NCBI GenBank assembly: GCA_905182375.1
Contig: CAJJBF010000007.1
Location: 186,001 to 250,000, forward strand
Length of the DNA stretch: 64,000 nt
DNA from: Flammeovirgaceae bacterium UBA4465
GTDB lineage: Bacteria > Bacteroidota > Bacteroidia > Cytophagales > Cyclobacteriaceae
Reading direction: 5' to 3'
Under the pieces are notes generated by a model, which saw only the letters and a program-made list of their open reading frames with translations, was not told where the DNA came from and searched no databases. How positions within the stretch are numbered: the first letter of the stretch is position 1; every line of letters begins with the position of its first letter. Positions 56,227-64,000 of this stretch are shown here, one piece after another. Made by a program: the position numbers and the translations under genes.

Positions 56227-58155
56227 TTATTTTACGGTTACGTTCCCTATAATTTTGGCGATTTCCATTTCGGTTTGCTTCAACTCACTAATTTCATCTA
56301 ATAAAGCATCTACGTCACCTTCTATAGCCGTTTTTAATTTTTCATTTTGAACCTCAATGAGATGTTGGATCACCCTAAACTTAAGGCGTAAAATATTTGA
56401 ATAAGTAAGGTCTTTAATAAAATCTTCTTCCAAGGGTATCTCAATATGGTATTTTTCTTTCCAAAATTCACTGATTTCATATTTTGGAGCACATAACTCT
56501 ATGATGGTTTTCTGTATTTCTGGATCGTCAATGGATAAAAAATATTCAAAACTTAAGGGTAATTGCTCCTTGTTCCGTTGAACCATGGCCTTGAATATTT
56601 TATTATAGATGGGATGTGTAAATTCAATGTCCTCTGACTCACTGATAAAATAATCCCATAAGGTCATCTCATTTTCATCCGTCTTTTGGATGATCTCATC
56701 TCCATAATTTAAAAGTACTCTGATACTTTCTTTTTCTTGATATGCAATGATTTTTGAAAAATCAGTAACCGTTATTTCTTCTGATTCCAAAGGAAGGATC
56801 CCCGCCGCTTCCTCGTTATATTGAAATGTATTTTGATTTGATCTCTTCTGAGTAATTAAAATTTTATTTTGTTCTGCAATCAAGATGGCCTCGCTGATTT
56901 GCAATAAATCGCTGCATTCTTTCAAATAAACCGATCGTTTGATCGCGTCTCCGATTTTGGAGATGCTTTCTACAATGTCTCTGACCACTCCCGCCTTCTT
57001 AATCGGATCATCCTTAACGCCATCCATCAATAGCGCTGTTTTGAATTTTATAAAATCAACCGCTCCTTCCGTTAAAAAATGGACATAAGCAGTGGCTCCC
57101 AACTTATGACTGTAACTGTCTGGATCTTCACCATCAGGAAAAGTAACGGCCCTGACATTAAGTCCTCCTTCTAAGAGAATATCAATGCCTCTAAACGAAG
57201 CACGTATACCTGGCGCATCCCCGTCATAAAGCACGGTTACATTCTGGGTATATCTTTTGATGAGTTTTACTTGATCTTCTGTCAAGGCAGTACCTGAGGA
57301 GGAAACCACATTTTTGACACCGACCTGATGCATCGATATGACATCTGTATAACCTTCCACTAAATAGCAATTATCCTCTTGTCTTATTTGTTGCTTAGAT
57401 TGATACAAGCCATACAGGACCCTACTTTTATTATAGAGTTCCGTTTCGGGTGAATTTAAATATTTAGGCTGATTTTTGGCTGCGTCTGATACAAGGATTC
57501 TGGCACCAAAAGCAATGGTTTTACCCGTGACGTTGTGGATGGGGAACATCACCCGGCCTCTGAAGCGATCGTATATTTTATTTTCTTTACTTACAATTAA
57601 ACCGGCTGCTTCCAAATTTTCTTTTGTAAACCCCCTTTTGATTCCTTCTTGATGAAAATGGTCCCAAACATTCAAACTATAACCCAAATTGAATGATTCG
57701 ATGATCTCATCGGAAAAACCACGTTCTTTGAAATAGCTTAAACCAATGGACTTGCCCTCCTCATGTGAATGCAATAAGTCTTGAAAATAGTCGGTGGCAA
57801 ATTTCAATACAATGTATAAGCTCTCACGCTGATTTTGCGCTTCTTGAATCTCATCTGTTTGTACTTCTTCCTCAATGGCAATGTTATATTTGGCCGCCAA
57901 GTATTTGAGCGCTTCAATATAACTTAAGCCGTCTACTTCCATGACAAAAGTAATGGCATCTCCACCTTTTCCTGAACTGAAGCATTTAAATATGCCTTTG
58001 GAAGGAACCACATAGAAGGAAGGCGTTTTTTCGGCCGTAAAAGGGCTCAATGCTTTCAAACTAGAACCCGATTTCTTTAGATTTACAAAATCACCAACCA
58101 CCTCGACAATATCCATTGCCATTTTTATGTCATCTATTGTTGAGGGTTTGATCAT
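56227..58155 (-). CDS. dnaG: DNA primase with degenerate zinc-binding domain
   Basis: A 642-residue DnaG. The TOPRIM part is intact (LVEGYTDVISMHQVGVKNVVSSSGTALT, then VLYDGDAPGIRA), as are the RNA-polymerase-fold region (FRGRVMFPIHNVTGKTIAFGAR) and a C-terminal DnaB-binding helical domain. The N-terminal CHC2 zinc finger keeps its backbone (SPFTAEKTPSFYVVPSKGIFKCFSSGKGG in two pieces) but only Cys58 of the four ligands remains: Ser37, Thr40 and Ser61 replace Cys, His and Cys. The protein probably does not bind zinc there. It makes replication primers. Divergent from mrp. Confidence 0.96.
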   Translation of the reverse strand: MIKPSTIDDIKMAMDIVEVVGDFVNLKKSGSSLKALSPFTAEKTPSFYVVPSKGIFKCFSSGKGGDAITFVMEVDGLSYIEALKYLAAKYNIAIEEEVQTDEIQEAQNQRESLYIVLKFATDYFQDLLHSHEEGKSIGLSYFKERGFSDEIIESFNLGYSLNVWDHFHQEGIKRGFTKENLEAAGLIVSKENKIYDRFRGRVMFPIHNVTGKTIAFGARILVSDAAKNQPKYLNSPETELYNKSRVLYGLYQSKQQIRQEDNCYLVEGYTDVISMHQVGVKNVVSSSGTALTEDQVKLIKRYTQNVTVLYDGDAPGIRASFRGIDILLEGGLNVRAVTFPDGEDPDSYSHKLGATAYVHFLTEGAVDFIKFKTALLMDGVKDDPIKKAGVVRDIVESISKIGDAIKRSVYLKECSDLLQISEAILIAEQNKILITQKRSNQNTFQYNEEAAGILPLESEEITVTDFSKIIAYQEKESIRVLLNYGDEIIQKTDENEMTLWDYFISESEDIEFTHPIYNKIFKAMVQRNKEQLPLSFEYFLSIDDPEIQKTIIELCAPKYEISEFWKEKYHIEIPLEEDFIKDLTYSNILRLKFRVIQHLIEVQNEKLKTAIEGDVDALLDEISELKQTEMEIAKIIGNVTVK

Positions 58156-58248
58156 TGAATAAAGTAATTCTTTTTCAAAAGTAACACTTATAGATTTTTG
58201 ATGAAAACAAGTCCTGAACTAAACTTGTATAAAATTAGCATCCAAAAA

Positions 58249-59343
58249 ATGGCCGTAACAAAAAAAGCCCTACTTAAAGCCCTCAGCAATGTACAAGATC
58301 CTGATTTAAAGCAAGATCTCGTCACTTTAGATATGATACAGAATATCAAAATTGAAGCAGAAAAAGTTTCTTTTGATGTTGTCTTGACCACACCTGCGTG
58401 TCCATTGAAAGAATTGATCAGAAAAGATTGCGAAAAGGCACTTTTGGAGGCCTTCAATACAACAGTCGCTTTTTCAATAAATATGACCTCAAACGTTACA
58501 ACTATCAATGATAGAGGTCCCCTACTCCCTCAAGTGAAAAACATCATTGCGGTGGCTTCCGGCAAAGGTGGTGTCGGTAAATCTACCACTACGGCAAACT
58601 TGGCTGTAGCCTTAGCAAAAACAGGTGCCAAGGTGGGCATCATTGATGCCGATATTTTTGGGCCCAGTATCCCCACCATGTTCAATTGTGAAAATGAACA
58701 ACCCTCCGTAAAAGTCGAAGATGGGCGCAATATGATAATTCCTATTGAGCAATATGGAGTTCAATTAATGTCTATTGGCTTTTTAACGCCTACTGAGGAC
58801 GCCGTCGTATGGCGAGGACCCATGGCAAGCTCAGCACTCAAACAATTCATTAGTGATACCAAATGGCATGATTTGGACTATCTCCTCATCGACTTACCCC
58901 CTGGTACCAGCGATATTCATTTGACGTTAGTTCAAACCATACCTGTGACGGGAGTCATCATCGTAACCACTCCACAAAAAGTAGCCCTTGCAGATGCACA
59001 AAAAGGTCTGGCAATGTTCAAACAACCTCAAATCAACGTTCCAATTCTGGGAATTGTTGAAAACATGGCTTTTTTCACTCCTGAAGAGTTACCTAATAAC
59101 AAATACTTTATATTTGGAGAAGAAGGGGGAACAAAGTTTGCAAAAAAGAATGATGTACCTCTTTTGGGTCAAATTCCAATTGTCCAGTCTATCAGGGAAA
59201 GCGGTGACAATGGATATCCCGCAGTGATGACCCAAGGGATTACAGCTGATGCTTATAAAGAGCTTGCAGCAGGATTGGCAAGGCAAGTGGCCATTAGGAA
59301 TGCCAAAGGGAATAAGACACAAGTCGTTGAAGTTACCGTTTAG
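58249..59343 (+). CDS. mrp: Mrp/NBP35-family iron-sulphur carrier ATPase (ApbC-like)
   Basis: A 364-residue protein from the ATG at 58249 (MAVTKKALLKALSNVQDPDLKQDLV); an in-frame ATG at 58201 would add 16 residues without family support. Residues 1-90 are a DUF59/MIP18 domain with a cysteine in TTPACPLKE. The ATPase domain has GKGGVGKSTTTANLAVAL, DADIFGPSIPTMF and WHDLDYLLIDLPPGTSD. The C-terminal CxxC used by many Mrp proteins to carry a cluster is missing: the corresponding segment reads ENMAFFTPEELPNNKYFIFG. A NifU-like cluster carrier gene follows directly, so a partner role is likely. Confidence 0.93.
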   Translation: MAVTKKALLKALSNVQDPDLKQDLVTLDMIQNIKIEAEKVSFDVVLTTPACPLKELIRKDCEKALLEAFNTTVAFSINMTSNVTTINDRGPLLPQVKNIIAVASGKGGVGKSTTTANLAVALAKTGAKVGIIDADIFGPSIPTMFNCENEQPSVKVEDGRNMIIPIEQYGVQLMSIGFLTPTEDAVVWRGPMASSALKQFISDTKWHDLDYLLIDLPPGTSDIHLTLVQTIPVTGVIIVTTPQKVALADAQKGLAMFKQPQINVPILGIVENMAFFTPEELPNNKYFIFGEEGGTKFAKKNDVPLLGQIPIVQSIRESGDNGYPAVMTQGITADAYKELAAGLARQVAIRNAKGNKTQVVEVTV

Positions 59344-59349
59344 TAAATA

Positions 59350-59598
59350 ATGAGTTCAGATTTAAAAGAAAGAGTAGAGTTAGCATTGACCAGTATCAGA
59401 CCTTATTTAGAGGCTGATGGCGGTGATGTGCGGGTAGTAGAAATTAAAAAAGATACCGTGATACTCGAGCTTTTGGGAAATTGTGGTACCTGCCCCATGT
59501 CTACCATGACCCTCAAAGCAGGCGTTGAAGAAGCGATTAAACGCGTGGCTCCCGAAATCATGCATGTCGAAGCATTGAATCTGATGCATGAGTCATGA
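59350..59598 (+). CDS. NifU C-terminal-domain iron-sulphur scaffold/carrier (Nfu)
   Basis: An 82-residue single-domain Nfu. ALTSIRPYLEADGGDVRVVEI is the start of the fold, and LLGNCGTCPMSTMTLKAGVEEAI has the cluster-binding CxxC (CGTC). It transfers iron-sulphur clusters, probably with the Mrp ATPase encoded six bases upstream. The gene ends the short mrp-nfu unit. Confidence 0.94.
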   Translation: MSSDLKERVELALTSIRPYLEADGGDVRVVEIKKDTVILELLGNCGTCPMSTMTLKAGVEEAIKRVAPEIMHVEALNLMHES

Positions 59599-59627
59599 TG
59601 CTCATTTGATATTTTATTTACAAATTA

Positions 59628-62597
59628 ATGTGCATGCGATTAAGCAGGCTCTTATTCATAGCGATTCTTTTTTCAGTCTTTGACGGCTTGGGTCAGAAAA
59701 GATGTGGATTAGATGGTTATGACAATCCACAAGAAACAACAGAGCAGTTCGAGGAGTGGCTTTCAAATCACCAAAAAAATGCACTTATCGTATTTAATAG
59801 TCCTGGAAAAGCCAAGGAAATCTTTCAAATACCTGTCGTTTTTCATGTCATCCACCGTGGAGAAGATCTAGGGATAGGCACCAATGTCTCCGATGAGAAA
59901 GTCCTAGAACAATTGTCTATCTTAAATGATGATTTCGGGAGACTAAATAGCGATCAAACACTCACACCACTGGAATTTTTAGATGTGGCAGCAGATACTG
60001 AAATAACCTTTGTTTTGGCGAAGCAAGATGTTGAAGGTCTACCAACCCAAGGGATCACCAGACAACAAGGTACTCAAAATATATATAAGTTTTCTGAAGA
60101 TGAGATCTTGTACGCAGAAAATTACTGGCCTGCAGAAGACTATCTCAATATTTACATCGCCGACTTGGAAGGCTATCTAGGTTGGGCAAATTTTCCGTTT
60201 TCAGATTTAGAAGGTATCGTCGAAATCAATAACGATAGATTATTGGACGGAGTGGCTATTGATTACCATTGGCTGGGGGTAAATGAAAATACGGGAAGTT
60301 TTAGTAGTTACGGCAGAACGCTTACCCATGAAGTTGGGCATTATTTTGGTTTAAGACATATCTGGGGCAATCAGCAAAATTGTGGTGCAGATGATTATTG
60401 TGAGGATACCCCTTTACAATCCACTTCTTACAGCGGAGCATGCCCTTCTGTAGCTGCGATCAGTTGTGAGACCTCTGACATGTATTCTAATTTTATGAAT
60501 TATACTGACGATGCTTGTATGAATATTTTCACTCAAAATCAAAAAGAAAGAATGCATGTCGTTTTAAATCACAGCCCGCGCCGCAATACTTTGGTGCATT
60601 CTCCCGCCTTGGATGATCCCATCATAGCTCTTAATGATTTGGGCATAAAAACCTTTAATGCCATCCGTTTGAGTGATTGTAACAGTCTTCTCTCGCCAAA
60701 GATTGAAGTTCGAAATTATGGAACAAATGTCATTGAAAATTTCTTGATCTCTTTTTTCTTAAATGATTTGTTGATCGAAACCATTGAAATAAATGATCGA
60801 TATGAGTCACTAGAAACCGGTACCATCGACTTTCAATTGGTTACGCTGGATGAGTTATCCGACCCGGTTCTGACCTTCGAAATTGGTTTAGTTAACCAAA
60901 CTGAAGATGGAAATTTGAAAAATAATATATTGAGTTCATCTCTTCCAAACTATGCGACAGCAACCTTACCCTTTGTTATGAATTTTGAAGGGAATATTGA
61001 ATTCGAAACTATACTAGAGCAGGGTCAAATGAGTCATTGGGATACTGTCCATCTGAATACGAATGATGTCCTCAATAAAGCCCTCTCCATCGATTTTACA
61101 GCTGATACTACTGCATTAGGATTGTTTGATTACGTATTCACGCCTAATTTTAATTTAAGTAATTACGTCATCCCACAAATTTCATTCAACTATGCCTATC
61201 AAAGTACAGGGTTAGATTATGAACAAGACGGTCTCATTGTTGCACTCTCTTATGATTGCGGTCAAAACTTTTATTCAGAGGATTATCTGATTGAATTGTA
61301 TGGGCCAAATCTAGCTACGGTAAGTTCAACGAGCTCCTCATTCTTTGCTCCAAAAGATTCTTCAGAATGGAAAAATATGACGATCGATTTGATCGCTTTC
61401 CAAAAAGAAACGAACCTTCAATTTGCTTTTATTGGCCAATCAAGTACTGCTTCACAATTATATCTGGATGACATCATGGTAGTTGATCTTGCTGATTTTG
61501 ATTATGATCTGCATTTGGATATTCAAAATGAAGTGCCCTTAATTACTTGTGAAAACGAGCAAAAAATTAGCCTTAACCTTGAGAATAGAGGTAATCAAAT
61601 ACGCAGTGATATTAGCCTTAATGTCTCTATAAACAATATTCTTGAGTCTTCTAAAGTCATCAGCAGCTCACTAGAACCCGGTCGATCTATCTCATATGAA
61701 CTGGTTATTGAGGAATTAGAGACAGGGTTATCCAATTTTAAAGTTTGGGTATCAACCCCCAAGGGACCCACAGATCAATACTTTGATAACGATACCCTTC
61801 AATGGTCTACTACCTTGAATGACCTTGAAGTAGACTTACCTATCAGATTGGATTTTGAAGAAGCTTATGACTGGGTCATCACCAATCAGGAAAATAATCC
61901 CATATGGGAAGCTGCAAGTTTTGAAAAAAACATCTATTTAATGGCCAAAGGCTATGAAAATACAGATATGGGAAATGAAAGTTGGCTCATCAGCCCCTTA
62001 TTATTTTCCGATTATTTAGATAGTTTAAGTCTTCAATTCGATTATGCTTACAAGAGAACATTAAATAAAAATGATCGACTGAGAGTTCTCATCTCTGTGG
62101 ACTGTGGAGCACATTTTGATTATGTGCTTTTTGACAAAAACAGCGAGCAGCTTAGCGATATTATTTCTAATGAGGGCTTCCTTATCGAAACAAATTCGGT
62201 CTGGCAGAATGTATTCATTGATCTTAATGATTTTTTGGTTGAGGAATCACTCCGCATCGCCTTTGTTTTTACCAATGGTAATGGCAATAATTTGTATTTA
62301 GATAATATTGAGTTCATAAATACTGGCAACTCCGAACGTCCTCAATTTACCTCTTGGGCCACCCTCTATCCAAATCCGGTTTCAGACTACTTAAATGTCA
62401 GCTTTAATTTACCCTTTAAACAAGATGTTACGGTTCAACTTATCGACATTTCAGGTCAAATACACCAACAACTAGAATACACTCAATTATTGAATGAAAC
62501 CGTGCAATTAGAGGTCCAAGACCTATCTGGCCTCTTTTTTCTCATAATTACGGGACCCGATGAGTATTCTGTTGAAAAAGTTATCATTAAGAATTGA
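59628..62597 (+). CDS. Secreted M43-family metalloprotease with type IX secretion sorting domain
   Basis: A 989-residue multidomain exoprotein. A signal peptide covers residues 1-25 (a second ATG at codon 3 is possible). A pappalysin-like M43 catalytic domain follows (about 60-320): zinc motif HEVGHYFGLRH near residue 232 and a Met-turn in SNFMNYTDDACMNIFTQNQ. The middle holds two similar beta-sandwich repeats (about 440-620 and 745-900) of the choice-of-anchor J kind (FEGNIEFETILEQG, FEEAYDWVITNQENNP), with a CARDB-like part before and between. The end (about 910-989) is a T9SS type A sorting domain: LYPNPVSDYLNVSF ... GLFFLIITG ... KVIIKN. It would be exported through the outer membrane by T9SS and attached or released. 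Confidence 0.94.
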   Translation: MCMRLSRLLFIAILFSVFDGLGQKRCGLDGYDNPQETTEQFEEWLSNHQKNALIVFNSPGKAKEIFQIPVVFHVIHRGEDLGIGTNVSDEKVLEQLSILNDDFGRLNSDQTLTPLEFLDVAADTEITFVLAKQDVEGLPTQGITRQQGTQNIYKFSEDEILYAENYWPAEDYLNIYIADLEGYLGWANFPFSDLEGIVEINNDRLLDGVAIDYHWLGVNENTGSFSSYGRTLTHEVGHYFGLRHIWGNQQNCGADDYCEDTPLQSTSYSGACPSVAAISCETSDMYSNFMNYTDDACMNIFTQNQKERMHVVLNHSPRRNTLVHSPALDDPIIALNDLGIKTFNAIRLSDCNSLLSPKIEVRNYGTNVIENFLISFFLNDLLIETIEINDRYESLETGTIDFQLVTLDELSDPVLTFEIGLVNQTEDGNLKNNILSSSLPNYATATLPFVMNFEGNIEFETILEQGQMSHWDTVHLNTNDVLNKALSIDFTADTTALGLFDYVFTPNFNLSNYVIPQISFNYAYQSTGLDYEQDGLIVALSYDCGQNFYSEDYLIELYGPNLATVSSTSSSFFAPKDSSEWKNMTIDLIAFQKETNLQFAFIGQSSTASQLYLDDIMVVDLADFDYDLHLDIQNEVPLITCENEQKISLNLENRGNQIRSDISLNVSINNILESSKVISSSLEPGRSISYELVIEELETGLSNFKVWVSTPKGPTDQYFDNDTLQWSTTLNDLEVDLPIRLDFEEAYDWVITNQENNPIWEAASFEKNIYLMAKGYENTDMGNESWLISPLLFSDYLDSLSLQFDYAYKRTLNKNDRLRVLISVDCGAHFDYVLFDKNSEQLSDIISNEGFLIETNSVWQNVFIDLNDFLVEESLRIAFVFTNGNGNNLYLDNIEFINTGNSERPQFTSWATLYPNPVSDYLNVSFNLPFKQDVTVQLIDISGQIHQQLEYTQLLNETVQLEVQDLSGLFFLIITGPDEYSVEKVIIKN

Positions 62598-62654
62598 AGG
62601 ATTCTTTAAACTAAAGTTTTCATATCCAAGCCTAAAGTCTATTTTTGTCATCAT

Positions 62655-63724
62655 ATGCCGAGCAAAAATTTAATCATTCTTTTTGGCGGTCGTTCGGTTG
62701 AGCATGAGATCTCTGTGCGATCTGCGACCAATGTTGTAAAATATATAGACCCAACACATTTTAACCTTTCTGTGATTGGCATATCTAAAGGTGGAAATTG
62801 GTTTTTACTTGATCATCCTGAGCAAGGTATTGAAACAGGAAAAGAAATTTCCCTGTTTTTATCCGCAACCCATCCTCATTTTGAGGTCAAAGCATCCCAT
62901 GAATCTACAGCGATTCAAATCGTCTTCCCTATACTTCATGGAACAGATGGAGAAGATGGCAGTATTCAAGGTCTGATGCAATGTTTGAATGTCATCCTCA
63001 TCGGATCAAGTGTATTGGGTTCGGCAATCTCAATGGATAAAATTGTATCAAAAAAACTTTTGGAACATGCGGGTGTTCCGGTAGTTCCCTACATGAGCTT
63101 TACCAAAGATGAAGAGATCTCTTTCGAAGAAGTCAAAAATAAACTAGGACTGCCATTTATCGTTAAAGCAGGTAATTTAGGCTCTAGTGTCGGAATATCA
63201 AAAGTAAATACATTGGAAGACTTTGATGATGCCCTCATCGATAGCTTCAAATATGGATATGAAATTCTCATAGAATCCTTTGTGAAGTGTCGGGAACTTG
63301 AATGTGGAATCATAGGAAATGAGTCACTTTCATCTACCCTTGCAGGTGAAATTATCCTTTTAAAAAATCATGCTTTCTATACCTATGAGGCAAAATACCA
63401 AGATGAATCAGCCATTAGAGTTGAGATTCCTGCTCAAATCCCTACCGCTGTCCATCAACAAATAAGAGCCCTTTGTGAAAAGGCATTTTTGACCTTGAAA
63501 TGTAACGATTTTGCCCGTGTGGATGTTTTTCTGACACAAAAAATGAGATTTTCATCAATGAAATCAATACCATCCCTGGATTTACAGATGCCAGTATGTT
63601 TCCTGGACTTTGGGAAAACATGGGTATCTCCTACCCCGAACTTATCTCTGAAATCATTGAAATCGGTGAAGCGAGATGGCAGCAAGAGCAGCAATACATC
63701 ACCGATTTAAATAGCTCCAGTTAA
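62655..63724 (+). pseudogene. ddl: D-alanine--D-alanine ligase, frameshifted near the C-terminus
   Basis: The ATG at 62655 opens a normal Ddl: ILFGGRSVEHEISVRSA, LHGTDGEDGSIQGLMQ, GSSVLGSAISMDKIVSKKLL, PFIVKAGNLGSSVGISKV. It reads to ARVDVFLTQK and then leaves frame at a run of six A (63538-63543). Adding one A restores NEIFINEINTIPGFTDASMFP, the Ddl magnesium/substrate signature, and carries on to a TAA at 63722-63724 (EARWQQEQQYITDLNSS). Without it the frame ends at 63710 with an unrelated tail. It makes the D-Ala-D-Ala of peptidoglycan and is normally essential, so a missing base in the assembly is the simplest reading. Confidence 0.93.
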
Positions 63725-63731
63725 TAAAAAG

Positions 63732-64000
63732 ATGCTGCATAAAATATTTAATTTTCTTAAAAGTATTGTGGTACCTAGCTCGATACTACAACTCCTGAAA
63801 CAGCTGCTATTTCTGACTTTGATTGGTATTTTAGCCACTTTCATATTTTTCTATATCTATCTACCTATCACTACAAATCACGGCGATACGCTGACTGTTC
63901 CTGATATAACAGGGGTTCATGTAGATGATCTTGATGATTATTTATCACTCAGAAGTCTTCGATATGAAATCAGCGTTGATTCAGGCTATTCATCAGAAAT
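63732..64000 (+). CDS. PASTA-domain membrane protein (partial)
   Basis: The ATG at 63732, seven bases after the restored ddl stop, begins a protein whose first about 45 residues hold a membrane helix (FLTLIGILATFIFFYIYLP), followed by the start of a PASTA repeat (TVPDITGVHVDDLDDYLSLRSLRYEIS). The gene runs off the right edge. PASTA domains bind peptidoglycan stem peptides; the gene follows ddl as is usual in Bacteroidota. No kinase domain precedes the helix in the visible part. Confidence 0.88.
   Translation, partial: MLHKIFNFLKSIVVPSSILQLLKQLLFLTLIGILATFIFFYIYLPITTNHGDTLTVPDITGVHVDDLDDYLSLRSLRYEISVDSGYSSE

Overview
The window reads as a stretch of chromosome from an aerobic, AT-rich Bacteroidota bacterium. 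The evidence is a complete alternative complex III (act) locus joined to a caa3/aa3-type oxidase locus, a long-form IspG, a SerB-SerA fusion, a secreted protease with a type IX secretion sorting tail, a Rel-independent set of Bacteroidota-only families (DUF5683, DUF6048, GSCFA, ActD/DUF3341), and promoter-like boxes of the Bacteroidota form (TTG, about 19-20 nt, TAnnTTTG). A Cytophagales-like affiliation is a guess from gene order. There are no tRNA or rRNA genes, insertion sequences, prophage genes or CRISPR arrays that I can see.

Layout. 1-2.9 kb: minus-strand thyA, then a TolC-type outer membrane factor and the start of an HlyD-type adaptor (cut by the window edge), an efflux or type I export system. 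3.1-5.9 kb: leuS. 5.9-9.7 kb: minus-strand SDR oxidoreductase, ispG, a small membrane protein and a putative lipoprotein. 9.8-11.3 kb: mlaE-mlaF lipid-transport ABC genes. 11.3-14.9 kb: a very large NtrY-like sensor kinase. 14.9-30.2 kb: one long minus-strand respiratory block transcribed from about 30.3 kb: actA-B-C-D-E-F, coxB, coxA, ctaB, two subunit III genes, a subunit IV gene, then a tail of small membrane proteins (a shrunken SCO-like protein, DUF420, a CxxC protein, DUF983). Electrons would pass from menaquinol through the ActB/ActA iron-sulphur and haem chain to the oxidase; the tail genes sit where copper/haem maturation factors are expected.

30.2-31.2 kb is the only long gene-free stretch (about 930 bp). 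It holds a good act promoter candidate and, upstream of that, a 16-bp direct repeat with an exact 30-bp period. 31.2-34.3 kb: serine synthesis (SerB-SerA fusion, then serC with a frameshift). 34.5-43.2 kb: pyrG, yidC (frameshifted), parA, parB, DUF5683 gene, dapB, lepB, and ung on the opposite strand. 43.4-47.7 kb: apaG, a degenerate methyltransferase-like gene, a coiled-coil membrane protein, the ribosomal operon rpsF-rpsR-rplI with a clear terminator, and a GSCFA gene. 47.7-53.6 kb: a DUF255/thioredoxin-like lipoprotein gene (interrupted by a stop codon), priA, a lipoprotein and a DUF6048 protein. 53.6-58.2 kb, minus strand: surE, a secreted unknown, ribBA and dnaG. 58.2-64 kb: mrp, a NifU-like gene, an M43 protease with sorting tail, ddl (frameshifted) and the start of a PASTA-domain protein.

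The most notable observations are: four plus-strand genes, two of them normally essential (yidC, ddl), each broken by a single indel or stop codon, which points to base-level sequence errors or, less likely, recoding; a DnaG primase in which three of four zinc ligands are replaced; a SCO-family relic without its copper motif inside an otherwise intact oxidase operon; and the phased direct repeat upstream of the act operon. Most of the window is housekeeping; I did not find a convincing defence system, mobile element or entirely new system.
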